Counted from the stretch's first letter, positions 21,990 through 32,179 are shown. The stretch: DNA of 64,000 nt from Nephrocerus scutellatus (GCA_947095585.1 OX352765.1:62573719-62637718); one strand, 5' to 3'. Numbers and translations: made by a program. The notes: generated from the sequence alone by a model not told the origin.

Positions 21990-23887
21990 GCCCCGATAAG
22001 ATACAAGCAATTGTGGAGTACCCTGTCCCCAAAACAGTGCGCCAGCTACGTCGCTTCCTCGGCATGGCTGGCTGGTATAGGAAATTAATTTCAAATTTTG
22101 CAGTAACTTGTACACCGTTGACGGACTTATTAAAAAAATCCAAAAGTCTACAGTGGAATAGTGAGGCACAGACGGCATTCGAAGCACTGAAGGTTAAACT
22201 TACCTCTTCACCCGTGTTGTATACACCTGATTTCTCCAAACCATTTTTGATTCAGTGTGATGCCTGTCAATCAGGAGTTGGTAGTGTTCTTGTGCAAACC
22301 TTGGACGACGGTTCCGTAGTGCCAATTGCGTATTTGTCACAAAAGCTTAATAAGGCCCAACGTAACTATAGCGTAACCGAGCAAGAATGTCTGGCGGCAG
22401 TGCTCAGCATCAAACACTTTCGCCCCTTCGTAGAGGGACTTGATTTCACAGTGATTACTGATCACGCGTCCCTACAGTGGCTTATGCGCCAAACGGATCT
22501 TAGTGGTAGGCTGGGAAGGTGGGCGCTTAAACTCCAAGGCTTCAAAATTGAAATCCGGCATCGGAAAGGATCGGAACACAAAGTCCCGAATGCGTTGTCG
22601 AGGGTGCATGAAGATTTTATCGCTTCGAGTGATTTGTTATCACCGGAAATTGATCTGGATTCTCCGGAGTTCACCTCCCCGGAATACGAAGACCGAAAGC
22701 GACAAGTCCTTGAGAACAGTGATAAACTGCCAGATTTAAGAGTGCTTAACCAACATCTCTACAAGCGGACTGAATTCTGCCGTGGTGAGGAGATACAAGA
22801 ACAATCAGGGTGGAAGCTATGGGTTCCAAGAAACCTCACGAGACAGGTGATAGAACGAGCGCACGACTCTCCAACGTCAGCACACGGTGGCATAAATAAA
22901 ACCCTACAAAGGATAAAGAAATACTTCTTTTGGCCGCATATGTTTGCCGAAGTACGGGATTATGTCCTTAAGTGCACCATGTGCAAAACCACTAAACACC
23001 CTAATGTTACCCTAAGACCATACATGGGTCGACAAAACACTTCAGAAAGACCCTTTCAACGATTATACCTGGATTTAATTGGGCCCTTTCCACGATCCAA
23101 GGCAGGACACATCGGGTTGCTTATTATCCTGGATCATTTCACCAAATTTCATTTCCTGTGGCAGCTTAAGAAGTTCGTTACAAAACCCATTGTAGAATAC
23201 TTGAGAAACCCCCTTTTCCCAACCTTCGGCGTGCCCGAAACCATCGTTACGGACAAAGGGGTACAGTTCAAAAGCAATGATTTCAACAATTTATTGGCCA
23301 TGTACGGCGTAAAGCATACTTATACAGCGATCTATTCCCCGCAAGCGAATGCGTCGGAGCGAGTAAATCGTTCTTTGATCGCGGCCATTCGAACCTTCCT
23401 CAGGGATGATCAGTCAAGCTGGGATTTGAACCTTTGCCACATAAGCTGTTCATTGCGGAGTTCCGTACACGCTTCTACAGGATTTGCGCCTTACTTTCTA
23501 ACGTTCGGCCAGAACATGATGGTGCACGGTGATAGTTATGAACTCCTGCGGAAATTAGAGTTACTGGAACCACCAGATATCTTCGTCCCCTATGAGGAAG
23601 GTTTGGCACAGATACGTACTAAGGCAAAAGATCAAATGAAAAAGGCTTATGAGGTAAATGAACGGAAATATAACACTCGGTCGAGACCGATAGACTTTCG
23701 AGTGGGACAAGAAGTCTTTTGGCGAAACTTCGCACAGAGTAATTGGCAAAAGGGTTTTAACGCCAAACTGGCGCCAACTTTCTTAAAAGCCCGCATCAAG
23801 AAGAAATTAGGAAGCTGTTATTACATGCTGGAAGACCATCAGGGAAAACAGGTAGGGGTATACCACGCGAAAGACATCAGGCAATAA
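21990..23887 (+). pseudogene. Copy E: RT connection, RNase H and integrase
   Basis: Long open frame with the complete RNase H D-E-D set, integrase HHCC (the first of the Cys pair region reads CTMC) and D,D,E. It ends AKDIRQ. It is the cleanest RNase H-integrase frame in the array along with copy B. Confidence 0.88.
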
Positions 23888-24132
23888 AACTGAGGTACTA
23901 GGTTTGTCACCGGTTTTCAGCCTTTCCGAGGTCCTTGAGTTAAATCTCCCACGGAAATCCTGTTTTGTGGCGGCGACTTTAGAAAAAAAAAAATTAAACG
24001 AAATTAAATTTTTGCAAATTAAGAAGCACCCGGTGTCCACTGCAAGGAAATTGCTACGCAGTACCATGCTAGTGTAGACGTAAATATCGATGCCCATATA
24101 GATCGAAAGTATAGAAAGGAAATTTCAAGGCC

Positions 24133-24157
24133 AAAAATTCCAATTATTGGAATTTTT
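24133..24157. repeat. 25-nt palindrome, spacer E
   Basis: Same arms and centre as in the other spacers. Confidence 0.85.
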
Positions 24158-24623
24158 GATAACAAACGGCATGCTTTCCACCGACTCGTCACGAATTTTG
24201 GTTTCGACGCCTAAGTTTATGCTGTCGCTAAATGATGAGACATTAGCAGGAAAAAAATGTAACCCCCCTCTCTCGACCAACCAACCAACCGCAAACCCCA
24301 TATGAGATTCACCGTGACCGAGCAACATTGATCCACAAGTGGTTGATGCAGCGGGCATAAAGAAACAGAAAAGAAAAAAAAAAGAGAGAGAGTTCGGCTG
24401 GCTACTCGTCACTAATGTAATGCGTGGTGAGAGTGAACGATGCATCGATAGATATTCCAGCGGAATTCATAGCTGTGCATCGACATATCGAGGCCACTCA
24501 ATAGCAGTCGGTATTTTTGTCTTTCCGGGCTCGGAAATGGGCCACTGCTGCTCTTTGAAAAAAAAAATTAAATAAGTTTTGTTCTTACGGAAATTGTCGG
24601 TCGGCACCCTACACCCAATAGCG

Positions 24624-25147
24624 GCCCACGATATATTCGATAGTTTTAAAAACCACTTTAAATATTTTTACAAATTAATGTGACATTTTAAAATCGGCTC
24701 AGTTCCGATGATAAAAAATCTTCAAAAATTCTAAAAGTCAATACTTACCAAAATTAATATGGGCGCGTGCAAAATGGCCGACACAGGCCCACGATATACT
24801 CGATATACTCCTGGAAAAAATTTAAAAGTTTTAAAAACCACTTTACATATTTTTACAAATTAATGTGACATTTTAAAATCGGCTCAGTTCCGATGATAAA
24901 ATATCTTCAAAAATTCTTAAAGTCCATACTTACCAAAATTAATATGTGCGCGTGCAAAATGGCCGACACAGGCCCACGATATATTCGATATACTCCTGGA
25001 AAAAATTTAAAAGTCTTAAAAACCACTTTAAATATTTTTACAAATTAATGTGACATTAAAAATCGGCTTATGTTCCGATGTTAAAAATATCTTCAAAAAT
25101 TCTAAAAGTTCATACTTACCAAAATTAATATGTGCACGTGCAAAATG
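24624..25147 (+). repeat. Tandem repeat, about 180-bp unit, three copies
   Basis: The landmark gcccacgatata occurs at 24624, 24787, 24972 and 25148 (spacings 163, 185 and 176). Between landmarks lie an AT-rich stretch and cggctcagttccgatg-like sequence. The other spacers have one interval only (for example 3347 to 3519), so this is a local expansion. Confidence 0.85.
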
Positions 25148-25344
25148 GCCCACGATATATTCGATATACTCCTGATAATAGCGAACCCCACGGTATCCTA
25201 CCTGAGGATCCGCAAGGTGATACGGGCAACACTCTAGAATGTGAGAAAAATAAAATGGCCTTTGACGAGGAGCCCCTGGATTTAAGATTTGTTTTTGGTT
25301 GCATCATTTTTTTTAAATTTTTTTTTTTTGTATTAATTAACTAG
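25132..25344 (+). CDS. Small recurrent ORF (spacer E), altered start
   Basis: An 8-nt loss (aaaatggcccacg) removes ADTG, and another ATG at 25132 comes into frame, giving MHVQNGPRYIRYTPDN. More substitutions than in the other copies (NSEPHG, LECEKN, DEEPLDLR), as expected of decay. Confidence 0.22.
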   Translation: MHVQNGPRYIRYTPDNSEPHGILPEDPQGDTGNTLECEKNKMAFDEEPLDLRFVFGCIIFFKFFFFVLIN

Positions 25345-25380
25345 AAACAAGACTTTTTTTTGTTATCTCCTGAGAGTTAA

Positions 25381-25397
25381 CCCCCCCCCCCCCCCCC
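25381..25397 (+). repeat. C17 homopolymer
   Basis: Seventeen consecutive C. The same tract is 10, 8, 7 and 11 long in spacers A-D. It could be a source of sequencing error. Confidence 0.9.
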
Positions 25398-25454
25398 ACC
25401 CTTATTCCTTTTTTTGCCCTTAGCTAAAATTAATCATAACTATTGCCTTCACAG

Positions 25455-25518
25455 CCTAGTACTTCGGCCTCGACAGCGCTGGCGATGACGTCGTTGAGCT
25501 ACACGAAGAAAGAAAAAG
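25455..25518 (+). other. Exon-like 64-nt block (spacer E)
   Basis: Same block and length as at 8931-8994, between a consensus-like acceptor (tattgccttcacag) and donor (aaaaag|gtaaat). A perfect lariat motif is not evident. Confidence 0.35.
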
Positions 25519-25835
25519 GTAAATTTTGACGATATTAATTTACGCAACAAAATAAATCTTATGCTCCTCTCCTGAATTCCTCCACCGATCATATTGAAAA
25601 ATTTTTTTTTTCTTTCCTTATTGATTTATTACCTTTTTAAAGTCTTTGTTGATTCTATCCTACTAAGAAAGAATCTCTAAGTATTCAAATTTGAAAAAAA
25701 AGATAGTTACTCAAGTTTTTTTTGTTTGCTACAAACTGTAACAATTATTGATTAGTATTAAATGTTATTGTTAATATTACTTGAAAGACTACTGAACTGA
25801 ATTTAATAATTTACTTAAATAAAATGGTCAAGAAT
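25519..25835 (+). other. AT-rich spacer, second copy
   Basis: Counterpart of 8995-9311. No gene seen. Confidence 0.6.
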
Positions 25836-26347
25836 AAACATAACTTTAAAAAATGGGTTCTTATTAAACAATGGGGTTTCTCTCTCTCTGCTCGGGTTGG
25901 TCTCCCCTCAGCCGCATCTCTGTTGGCGCTTAGTTCTCTGGTTAGGGACAAGGCAATGATTAGTAGTCGTAATTTTTTTGGTGTGAGTGTGTGATTTGGT
26001 TCCTTTTTTTTTTGATCCAGGTAATTTTGTTTTCCTCTCCGTCAAAAGAGCACGTACAATTTTTTGTATGTATATGATGATCAACAACTGGTTGGCATGG
26101 CCGGCAAAGAACCCCCCCACACCCCGACGAGCTAGTTAGAGCACATCTAGGCGTGCACCCGCCGTTGACCATCCCAACCTCCGGTTAAGCGTTTGAACAG
26201 TCGCGTTAGAACAGTCCAAAATCTACCCATGTTAAAAGGTTATGAAAGTTGTCGCAAACTTGGTAAACTCAGACTGGTCATCGTCAAACACTTAAAACGA
26301 TACAAATTCAAGCGATCTAAGAACTATCACCAACATGAAATCATTAC
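25836..26347 (+). repeat. Module M, copy 5 (first with RTE-type flank)
   Basis: About 512 bp from aaacataac to aatcattac. To its right the sequence is aaaactcaaacc..., not the gypsy leader. A short open frame crosses its end (26193-26390, Lys/Arg-rich, no recognised domain); it recurs in each RTE unit and is probably incidental. Confidence 0.82.
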
Positions 26348-26481
26348 AAAACTCAAACCATACACAGTGCGGCTAATACTACCGAACTAAATGAATTGGG
26401 GTTAGAAGGTTGATTGGGATTAACAATCGCTTATAAAGAGTTACAATCAAATTAATTTTAGGTGTTATGAAGTTCACCGGG
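26348..26481 (+). other. Link between module M and Helitron-like element
   Basis: 134 bp that recur after each RTE-type M copy. Nothing recognisable apart from AT-rich sequence. Confidence 0.5.
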
Positions 26482-26855
26482 TCTAATATATAAAAATGAA
26501 ACCATGTTTGTTTGTTTGTTTCCTATGCAAATCAATCATATAAATTCATTTTTGTTAAGGATGATGGAAGGAACAGTAAGCATATTTATGCCAAACAAAA
26601 ACCACTTCTTTGATGGTTTAAAATTGCGTATCATTTATAATCTACACACAAGTTTTTAACTGTACTTTGCAAACTATATTTTATTTTTATATAAACTTGA
26701 AACTGTTTGTTATTTTTGCCCATATTATTATCGAGGTGGCTGAGGTGTTCCATTGCTGGAGGTGGGTCAGTGGGAGGATGGTTAGTTGGCGGATGGTCAG
26801 TTGGGTGGGGATCAGTGGGATAGGGCGGCCGGGAAACGCCGGGTATTGCAGCTAG
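26482..26855 (+). mobile_element. Non-autonomous Helitron-like element, copy 1
   Basis: 374 bp. It begins TC (tctaatatataaaaatg) followed by a TTTG-repeat-rich start common to insect Helitron-like sequences. It ends CTAG (CTRR rule) followed by T. A GC-rich hairpin (cggccgggaaacgccggg) lies 8 nt before CTAG. It has no terminal inverted repeats and no coding capacity. The base before TC is G rather than the usual A, so the 5' boundary is less sure. Confidence 0.6.
26803..26825 (+). other. G-quadruplex motif next to Helitron-like 3' end
   Basis: Four G-runs with loops of 1, 6-7 and 3 nt (gggtggggatcagtgggataggg is split here as gggtgggg + atcagtgggataggg). It lies right before the terminal hairpin and recurs in every Helitron-like end of the window. 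Confidence 0.6.
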
Positions 26856-27256
26856 TATGTTAATAAATTGCGGTCAGCCATCAGCAGAGTAGGGCGAACA
26901 ACACCGAATGCTTTAGAAATGCATGTGGCCGCAAGTATCTCTGACTGGTGGAAGTGCCATCAAAACTCCACGTGGTGGCCGCTGGTAATTTTCCTTCAGT
27001 ACAGGAAAAGCAAAATTGTCGGGCTAGTCCCTTCAAAGTAAGGTTGGCGTAAGGCCAATAACCTTGCCCGTAAAAAAAACATATTACGGAACCCCAAATC
27101 AGCCTCGGATACACTTATGAACGACGACGACCGCGGCAACGAAAACGGTTTAACGATTTAAGAATTTTCTCATGGAACGTACGCTATAGCTGCACAGTAG
27201 CTAGCCGATACCCAATATAATGCTGACATAACAGCAATTCAAGAGATGCGGGGAAT
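26856..27256 (+). mobile_element. RTE 5' fragment, unit R1, first tandem copy
   Basis: 5' region of the RTE LINE, cut at gggaatggtgt and joined to a second Helitron-like end. Together with 26744-26855 it makes a 513-bp unit that is tandemly repeated. Compared with the full RTE start it has lost a few bases at gatacccaatata (gataccctgtccaaatata elsewhere). Confidence 0.75.
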
Positions 27257-27368
27257 GGTGTTCCATTGCTGGAGGTGGGTCAGTGGGAGGATGGTTAGTT
27301 GGCGGATGGTCAGTTGGGTGGGGATCAGTGGGATAGGGCGGCCGGGAAACGCCGGGTATTGCAGCTAG
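27257..27368 (+). mobile_element. Helitron-like 3' end fragment (R1)
   Basis: Repeat of 26744-26855 at an offset of 513 bp, with the same G-rich tract, hairpin and CTAG. Confidence 0.75.
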
Positions 27369-27630
27369 TATGTTAATAAATTGCGGTCAGCCATCAGCAG
27401 AGTAGGGCGAACAACACCGAATGCTTTAGAAATGCATGTGGCCGCTAGTATCTCTGACTGGTGGAAGTGCGATCAAACCTCCACGTGGTGGCCGCTGGTA
27501 ATTTTCCTTCAGTACAGGAAAAGCAAAATTGTCGGGCTAGTCCCTTCAAAGTAAGATTGGCGTAAGGCCAATAACCTCGCCCGTAAAAAAAAACATATTA
27601 CGGAACCCCAAATCAGCCTCGGATACACTT

Positions 27631-28605
27631 ATGAACGACGACGACCGCGGCAACGAAAACGGTTTAACGATTTAAGAATTTTCTCATGGAACGTACGCTC
27701 GAGCTGCACAGTAGCTAGCCGATATCCTGTCCAAATATAATGCTGACATAACAGCAATTCAAGAGATGCGGGGAATGGTGTCTTACAAAAATCAGAATAT
27801 GCCATATATTACAGCTGTCATGCACAATACGCCCGGGTGGGGTTTTTAGTCAGCAAAAGAATGAAACCCTCCGTTATCGGCTTTAAAAGCAGTAAATGAA
27901 CGGCTATGCAACCTTCGCGTGCAGGGAAGATTTAAAAACATAAGCACCATAAACGTTCACGCACCTACAGAGGATTCCCCAGATGATGAAAACGAAGAAT
28001 TCTTTGAATCAGTCGAACGGGAACTCCATGCCTGTCCTCAGTATGACGCAAAACTCATTCTGAGGGATATGAATGCCAAAATAGGTAGGGAGTCAGTATT
28101 CAGGCAGTACATTGGCGCCCATAGCTTACACGAGAACAATAATGACAATGGACAACGAGTCATAGAGATGGCAGCAAGCAATAAGTTGGTCGTTGCGAGT
28201 ACAAGGTTTGCCCGTAAAAATATCCACAAAGCCACCTGGAGCTGATCCTGATAGAGCCACTCGCAACAAGATACACCACGTGTTGATAGACCGCCGCCAC
28301 AACCCGAACCTGATGACGGTACGAACGTACCGAGGTGCCATCGTCGACTCGCACCACTATCTTGTTGGTATGGTGCTCCGAGCGCGGATTGCATCATCAA
28401 GAAAGACAGCATCCGCGAATCAGATTCGAGTCAACACGACTGCCTTTCGCAACGAAGAGACCAGTAACAACTACGGTCAAGCGATAGGACTCACCCTAAA
28501 TGCAGATAGAGTAAGTCCTAGGGCTGAGATGTCGGGCGTAGAAGAGAAATGGACACGCCTTAAGAATACTATCATTAGTACTGCTAACTCCATCTTAGGG
28601 TAGTA
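27631..28605 (+). pseudogene. R1: RTE endonuclease domain
   Basis: Starts at the conserved ATG (MNDDDRGNENG), breaks at TAA near 27668 and in several later places. The main open part, 27919-28245, has INVHAPTEDS and the Asp-Asn pair of RDMNAKIG. After a frame break at ctggagctgatcc it continues to 28603 with KIHHVLI (28268-28288) and DSHHYLV. In this family these usually read IDH and SDH, so both catalytic Asp residues are His here. It would nick target DNA in an active element and cannot be expected to here. Confidence 0.82.
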
Positions 28606-30495
28606 GTCGTAGAGATCGGAACGACTGGTTCGGTGACGAATATAAGCTACCGACTGAACATAAGAATGTTGCGTAACGAGCAATGCAACAATCCCATGGA
28701 ACGCTGGCACGCAAAGATGAATATAAAGAGCTCAGAAGATATGAAAAAACAGTTCACTGACGAAAGAAAGCAGCCTGGGAGAAGAATCTCGTCTGTGAAC
28801 TAGAACAGTATAGAGAGCAAGGACCGCACCAGGCGCGGAAGTTCTACTAAAGAGTCTGCGGTATGACGCAATGTACACCGTGTGCACATACTGCAAACAC
28901 AAAGAGGGTAATCTGATCGCCGATCTCAAAGGCATCTTAGAGCAATGGGAAAAGCACTTTCATGAGTACCTTAATGGCCAGCTAACTGAGGAATCCACCA
29001 ATGAGCGAAGATCATACTATGAAGACGAACTTAACAGAGCGATAAATCGGCTCAAAAATAATAAGGCCCCGGGATCTGATGGTATCCCAGCGGAGTTGAT
29101 TAAAACAGGAGGCCCTGCAATACACCAAGCAATTTATGAACTAATAGGGCAAGTATGGGGGAAGAAGCGATACCAGACTGGCGAAGAGGCATCCTGTGCC
29201 CAATACATAAGAAAGGAGATATTTCAACCTACAGAAATTATCATGGTATAACGTTGTTGAGTACCGCGTATAAGATTTTCTCCTCTATACTTCAAGACAG
29301 GACAGCCCCATACGCTAAAGTCTTCATTGGTCCATGCCAGTATGGCTTATTCCCAGGAAAATCAACAACTGATCAGATTTACACCCTTAGGTAGGTGACG
29401 GGAAAATGTCTAGGGTTTCAAAACTCTCTACACCATATTTTTATAGACCTATGATAGCATAGCCAGAGTAGAACTTTATAATGCCATAGAGAATCCGGCA
29501 TACCAAATAAACTGACAAGACTATGTAGGTTGACCAATTTTATAAGCCAAGTTAAAATATCCGGATCACTATCAAGCCCATTTAACATCTATAACGGGCT
29601 CCGACAAGGGGATGGATTGGCCTGCGTCCTATTCAACCTGGCGTTAGAGAACGTGATCCGAGAGTCTGACGTAACGCGAGAAGAACAATTCTCTATTCCA
29701 GTCCATTCTGATACTGGCTAACACAGATGATATTGACATCGTTGGTAGAAACCGAAGAGCTGTACAGGGAGCTTTCAACCAGCTCTAGCAGGCGGCACGA
29801 AATCTGGGGCTGCCCATAAATGAGAGCAAAACAAAGTACATGTTGTCTACGTCTGCGAGTATAAGATCCAACATTGGTCCCTCGATCCAAATAGTGGAGC
29901 GCGAATTCGCAGTAGTGCAATCCTTTAACTATCTCGGGTCAACTGTAGCAGCCGATAACAGCATGGAACCAAAAATACGCGCACGGTTGCTTAAAGCCAA
30001 CAAGGCCTACTAGTCTTCCAATCCAGGAATTTTACCATAACATCCAAGCTGCTGGTATATAAGACAATGGTCATACCAGTACTTACATATGGATCCGAGA
30101 CTTGGGTGCTTAGCAAAAAGCATTCTGACCTCTTAGCCGAGCTCGAGAGAAAAGTCTTACGGAGAATTGTATGTAAGGAAGGACCATTCCGGAGACTCTA
30201 TAATAATGAGATCTACGAGCATAACCGCGATGTCGACAACGTGAAGAGAATTAAGCTCGGTAGGCTCCGCTGGGCAGGACACCTAGTTCGCATGAGTGAA
30301 GATGATCCTGCTCGGAAATTCCTTTGCGGTAGGATTTATGGAATACGACAGCGAGGCCGGCCAAGCCTGCGCTGGGAGGATGGCCTAGACCAGGACGCCC
30401 AGAGCTTAGGAATGCCAAACTGGATGACATTGGCTCAAAATCGGGACCGGTGGAGAGATTTTTCGAGGGAGGCCAGAACCGGACACCGGTTGTAG
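28606..30495 (+). pseudogene. R1: RTE reverse transcriptase and C-terminal domain
   Basis: RT in at least five frame segments. 28871-29251: DLKGILEQWEKHF and NKAPGSDGIPAEL. 29155-29394: ILCPIHKKGD and PGKSTTDQI. 29530-29721: NGLRQGDGLACVLFN. Motif C at 29720-29731 reads NTDD where the family has YADD. Motif A near 29440 is shortened and has an in-frame stop. 30067-30495: C-terminal domain with LTYGSETWVLSKK, RLRWAGHLVRM and RGRPSLRWEDGL. A 2-bp loss at ctactagtc near 30009 is shared with R2 and the copy at 44.9 kb. Confidence 0.85.
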
Positions 30496-30647
30496 AGCCA
30501 AATATGATGATGATGTTAATAAATAACTATTGTAAACTTAAATCCGTCGTGTCGTGTGATATGTTTTTGTAAGTAAAACTACTTCATCGGCGGTGAGGAG
30601 AAAATTTAACATGGTATCAAAAATAATTTTGAGTTACGAGATACGAT
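30496..30647 (+). other. RTE 3' UTR and downstream flank (R1)
   Basis: GATGATGATG run, AATAAATAAC, then about 110 bp that recur after every RTE copy and lead directly into module M. No gene. Confidence 0.6.
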
Positions 30648-31158
30648 AAACATAACTTTAAAAAATGGGTTCTTATTAAACAATGGGGTTTCTCTCTTTC
30701 TGCTCGGGTTGGTCTCCCCTCAGCCGCATCTCTGTTGGCGCTTAGTTCTCTGGTTAGGGACAAGGCAATGATTAGTAGTCGTAATTTTTTTGGTGTGAGT
30801 GTGTGATTTGGTTCCTTTTTTTTTGATCCAGGTAATTTTGTTTTCCTCTCCGTCAAAAGAGCACGTACAATTTTTTGTATGTATATGATGATCAACAACT
30901 GGTTGGCATGGCCGGCAAAGAACCCCCCCACACCCCGACGAGCTAGTTAGAGCACAGCTAGGCGTGCACCCGCCGTTGACCATCCCAACCTCCGGTTAAG
31001 CGTTTGAACAGTCGCGTTAGAACAGTCCAAAATCTACCCATGTTAAAAGGTTATGAAAGTTGTCGTAAACTTGGTAAACTCAGACTGGTCAACGTCAAAC
31101 ACTTAAAACGATACAAATTCAAGCGATTTAAGAACTATCACCAACATGAAATCATTAC
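30648..31158 (+). repeat. Module M, copy 6
   Basis: 4,812 bp after copy 5. It carries tgtcgtaaac and gtcaacgtc variants shared only with copy 7. Confidence 0.82.
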
Positions 31159-31292
31159 AAAACTCAAACCATATACAGTGCGGCTAATACTACCGAACTA
31201 AATGAATTGGGGTTAGAAGGTTGATTGGGATTAACAATCGCTTATAAAGAGTTACAATCAAATTAATTTTAGGTGTTATGAAGTTCACCGGG

Positions 31293-31666
31293 TCTAATAT
31301 ATAAAAATGAAACCATATTTGTTTGTTTGTTTCCTATGCAAATCAATCATATAAATTCATTTTTGTTAAGGATGATGGAAGGAACAGTAAGCATATTTAT
31401 GCCAAACAAAAACCACTTCTTTGATGGTTTAAAATTGCGTATCATTTATAATCTACACACAAGTTTTTAACTGTACTTTGCAAACTATATTTTATTTTTA
31501 TATAAACTTGAAACTGTTTGTTATTTTTGCCCATATTATTATCGAGGTGGCTGAGGTGTTCCATTGCTGGAGGTGGGTCAGTGGGAGGATGGTTAGTTGG
31601 CGGATGATCAGTTGGGTGGGGATCAGTGGGATAGGGCGGCCGGGAAACGCCGGGTATTGCAGCTAG
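31293..31666 (+). mobile_element. Non-autonomous Helitron-like element, copy 2
   Basis: Same TC start, G-rich tract, hairpin and CTAG end as copy 1. Confidence 0.6.
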
Positions 31667-32067
31667 TATGTTAATTAATTGCGGTCAGCCATCAGCAGAG
31701 TAGGGCGAACAACACCGAATGCTTTAGAAATGCATGTGGCCGCAAGTATCTCTGACTGGTGGAAGTGCGATCAAAACTCCACGTGGTGGCCGCTGGTAAT
31801 TTTCCTTCAGTACAGGAAAAGCAAAATTGTCGGGCTAGTCCCTTCAAAGTAAGGTTGGCGTAAGGCCAATAACCTTGCCCGTAAAAAAAACATATTACGG
31901 AACCCCAAATCAGCCTCGGATACACTTATGAACGACGACGACCGCGGCAACGAAAACGGTTTAACGATTTAAGAATTTTCTCATGGAACGTACGCTATAG
32001 CTGCACAGTAGCTAGCCGATACCCAATATAATGCTGACATAACAGCAATTCAAGAGATGCGGGGAAT
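31667..32067 (+). mobile_element. RTE 5' fragment, unit R2, first tandem copy
   Basis: Counterpart of 26856-27256. Confidence 0.75.
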
Positions 32068-32179
32068 GGTGTTCCATTGCTGGAGGTGGGTCAGTGGGAG
32101 GATGGTTAGTTGGCGGATGGTCAGTTGGGTGGGGATCAGTGGTATAGGGCGGCCGGGGAACGCCGGGTATTGCAGCTAG
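32068..32179 (+). mobile_element. Helitron-like 3' end fragment (R2)
   Basis: Second tandem Helitron-like end. One G changed to T in the G-run (agtggtataggg), which weakens the G-quadruplex motif here. Confidence 0.72.

Larger units (their letters stand above)
20605..23887 (+). mobile_element. Ty3/gypsy pol array, copy E
   Basis: Carries only the two frameshifts shared with B and D (near 21374 and 21990), with no private nonsense codon. It is therefore closest to the common ancestor of the B/D/E group. It ends at the integrase stop 23885-23887. Confidence 0.9.
23888..25835 (+). other. Spacer E (long form, boundary of the gypsy array)
   Basis: Starts like the other spacers, then carries an expanded ~180-bp tandem repeat (24624-25147), the small ORF, a C17 tract (25381-25397), the exon-like block and the AT-rich stretch. 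Then comes module M followed for the first time by RTE-type flank. This marks the change from the gypsy array to the RTE array. Confidence 0.75.
27369..30535 (+). mobile_element. RTE-clade LINE copy R1
   Basis: Non-LTR retrotransposon with an apurinic-like endonuclease and RT in one original ORF. The style (NKAPGSDGIPAEL, ICPIHKKGD, PGKSTTDQI, RLRWAGHLVRM) fits the RTE clade. 5' UTR 27369-27630; the 3' end is a GATGATGATG-rich stretch near 30503, typical of RTE. Many frame breaks. Confidence 0.85.

Noticed and set aside
23888..25835. Envelope gene downstream of gypsy integrase
   Set aside because: No signal peptide, membrane segment or long frame exists between integrase and the next unit in any copy.
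25908..26172. Minus-strand open frames across module M (starting MVNGG or MGGFF), repeated in each unit
   Set aside because: They recur only because M recurs, change frame with poly-C and poly-A length, match no family I know and contain low-complexity runs. Treated as chance frames.
26193..26390. 65-codon Lys/Arg-rich frame across the end of module M
   Set aside because: It is cut at aatcattac in the gypsy-type copies, has no domain and no plausible context. Mentioned only within the module.
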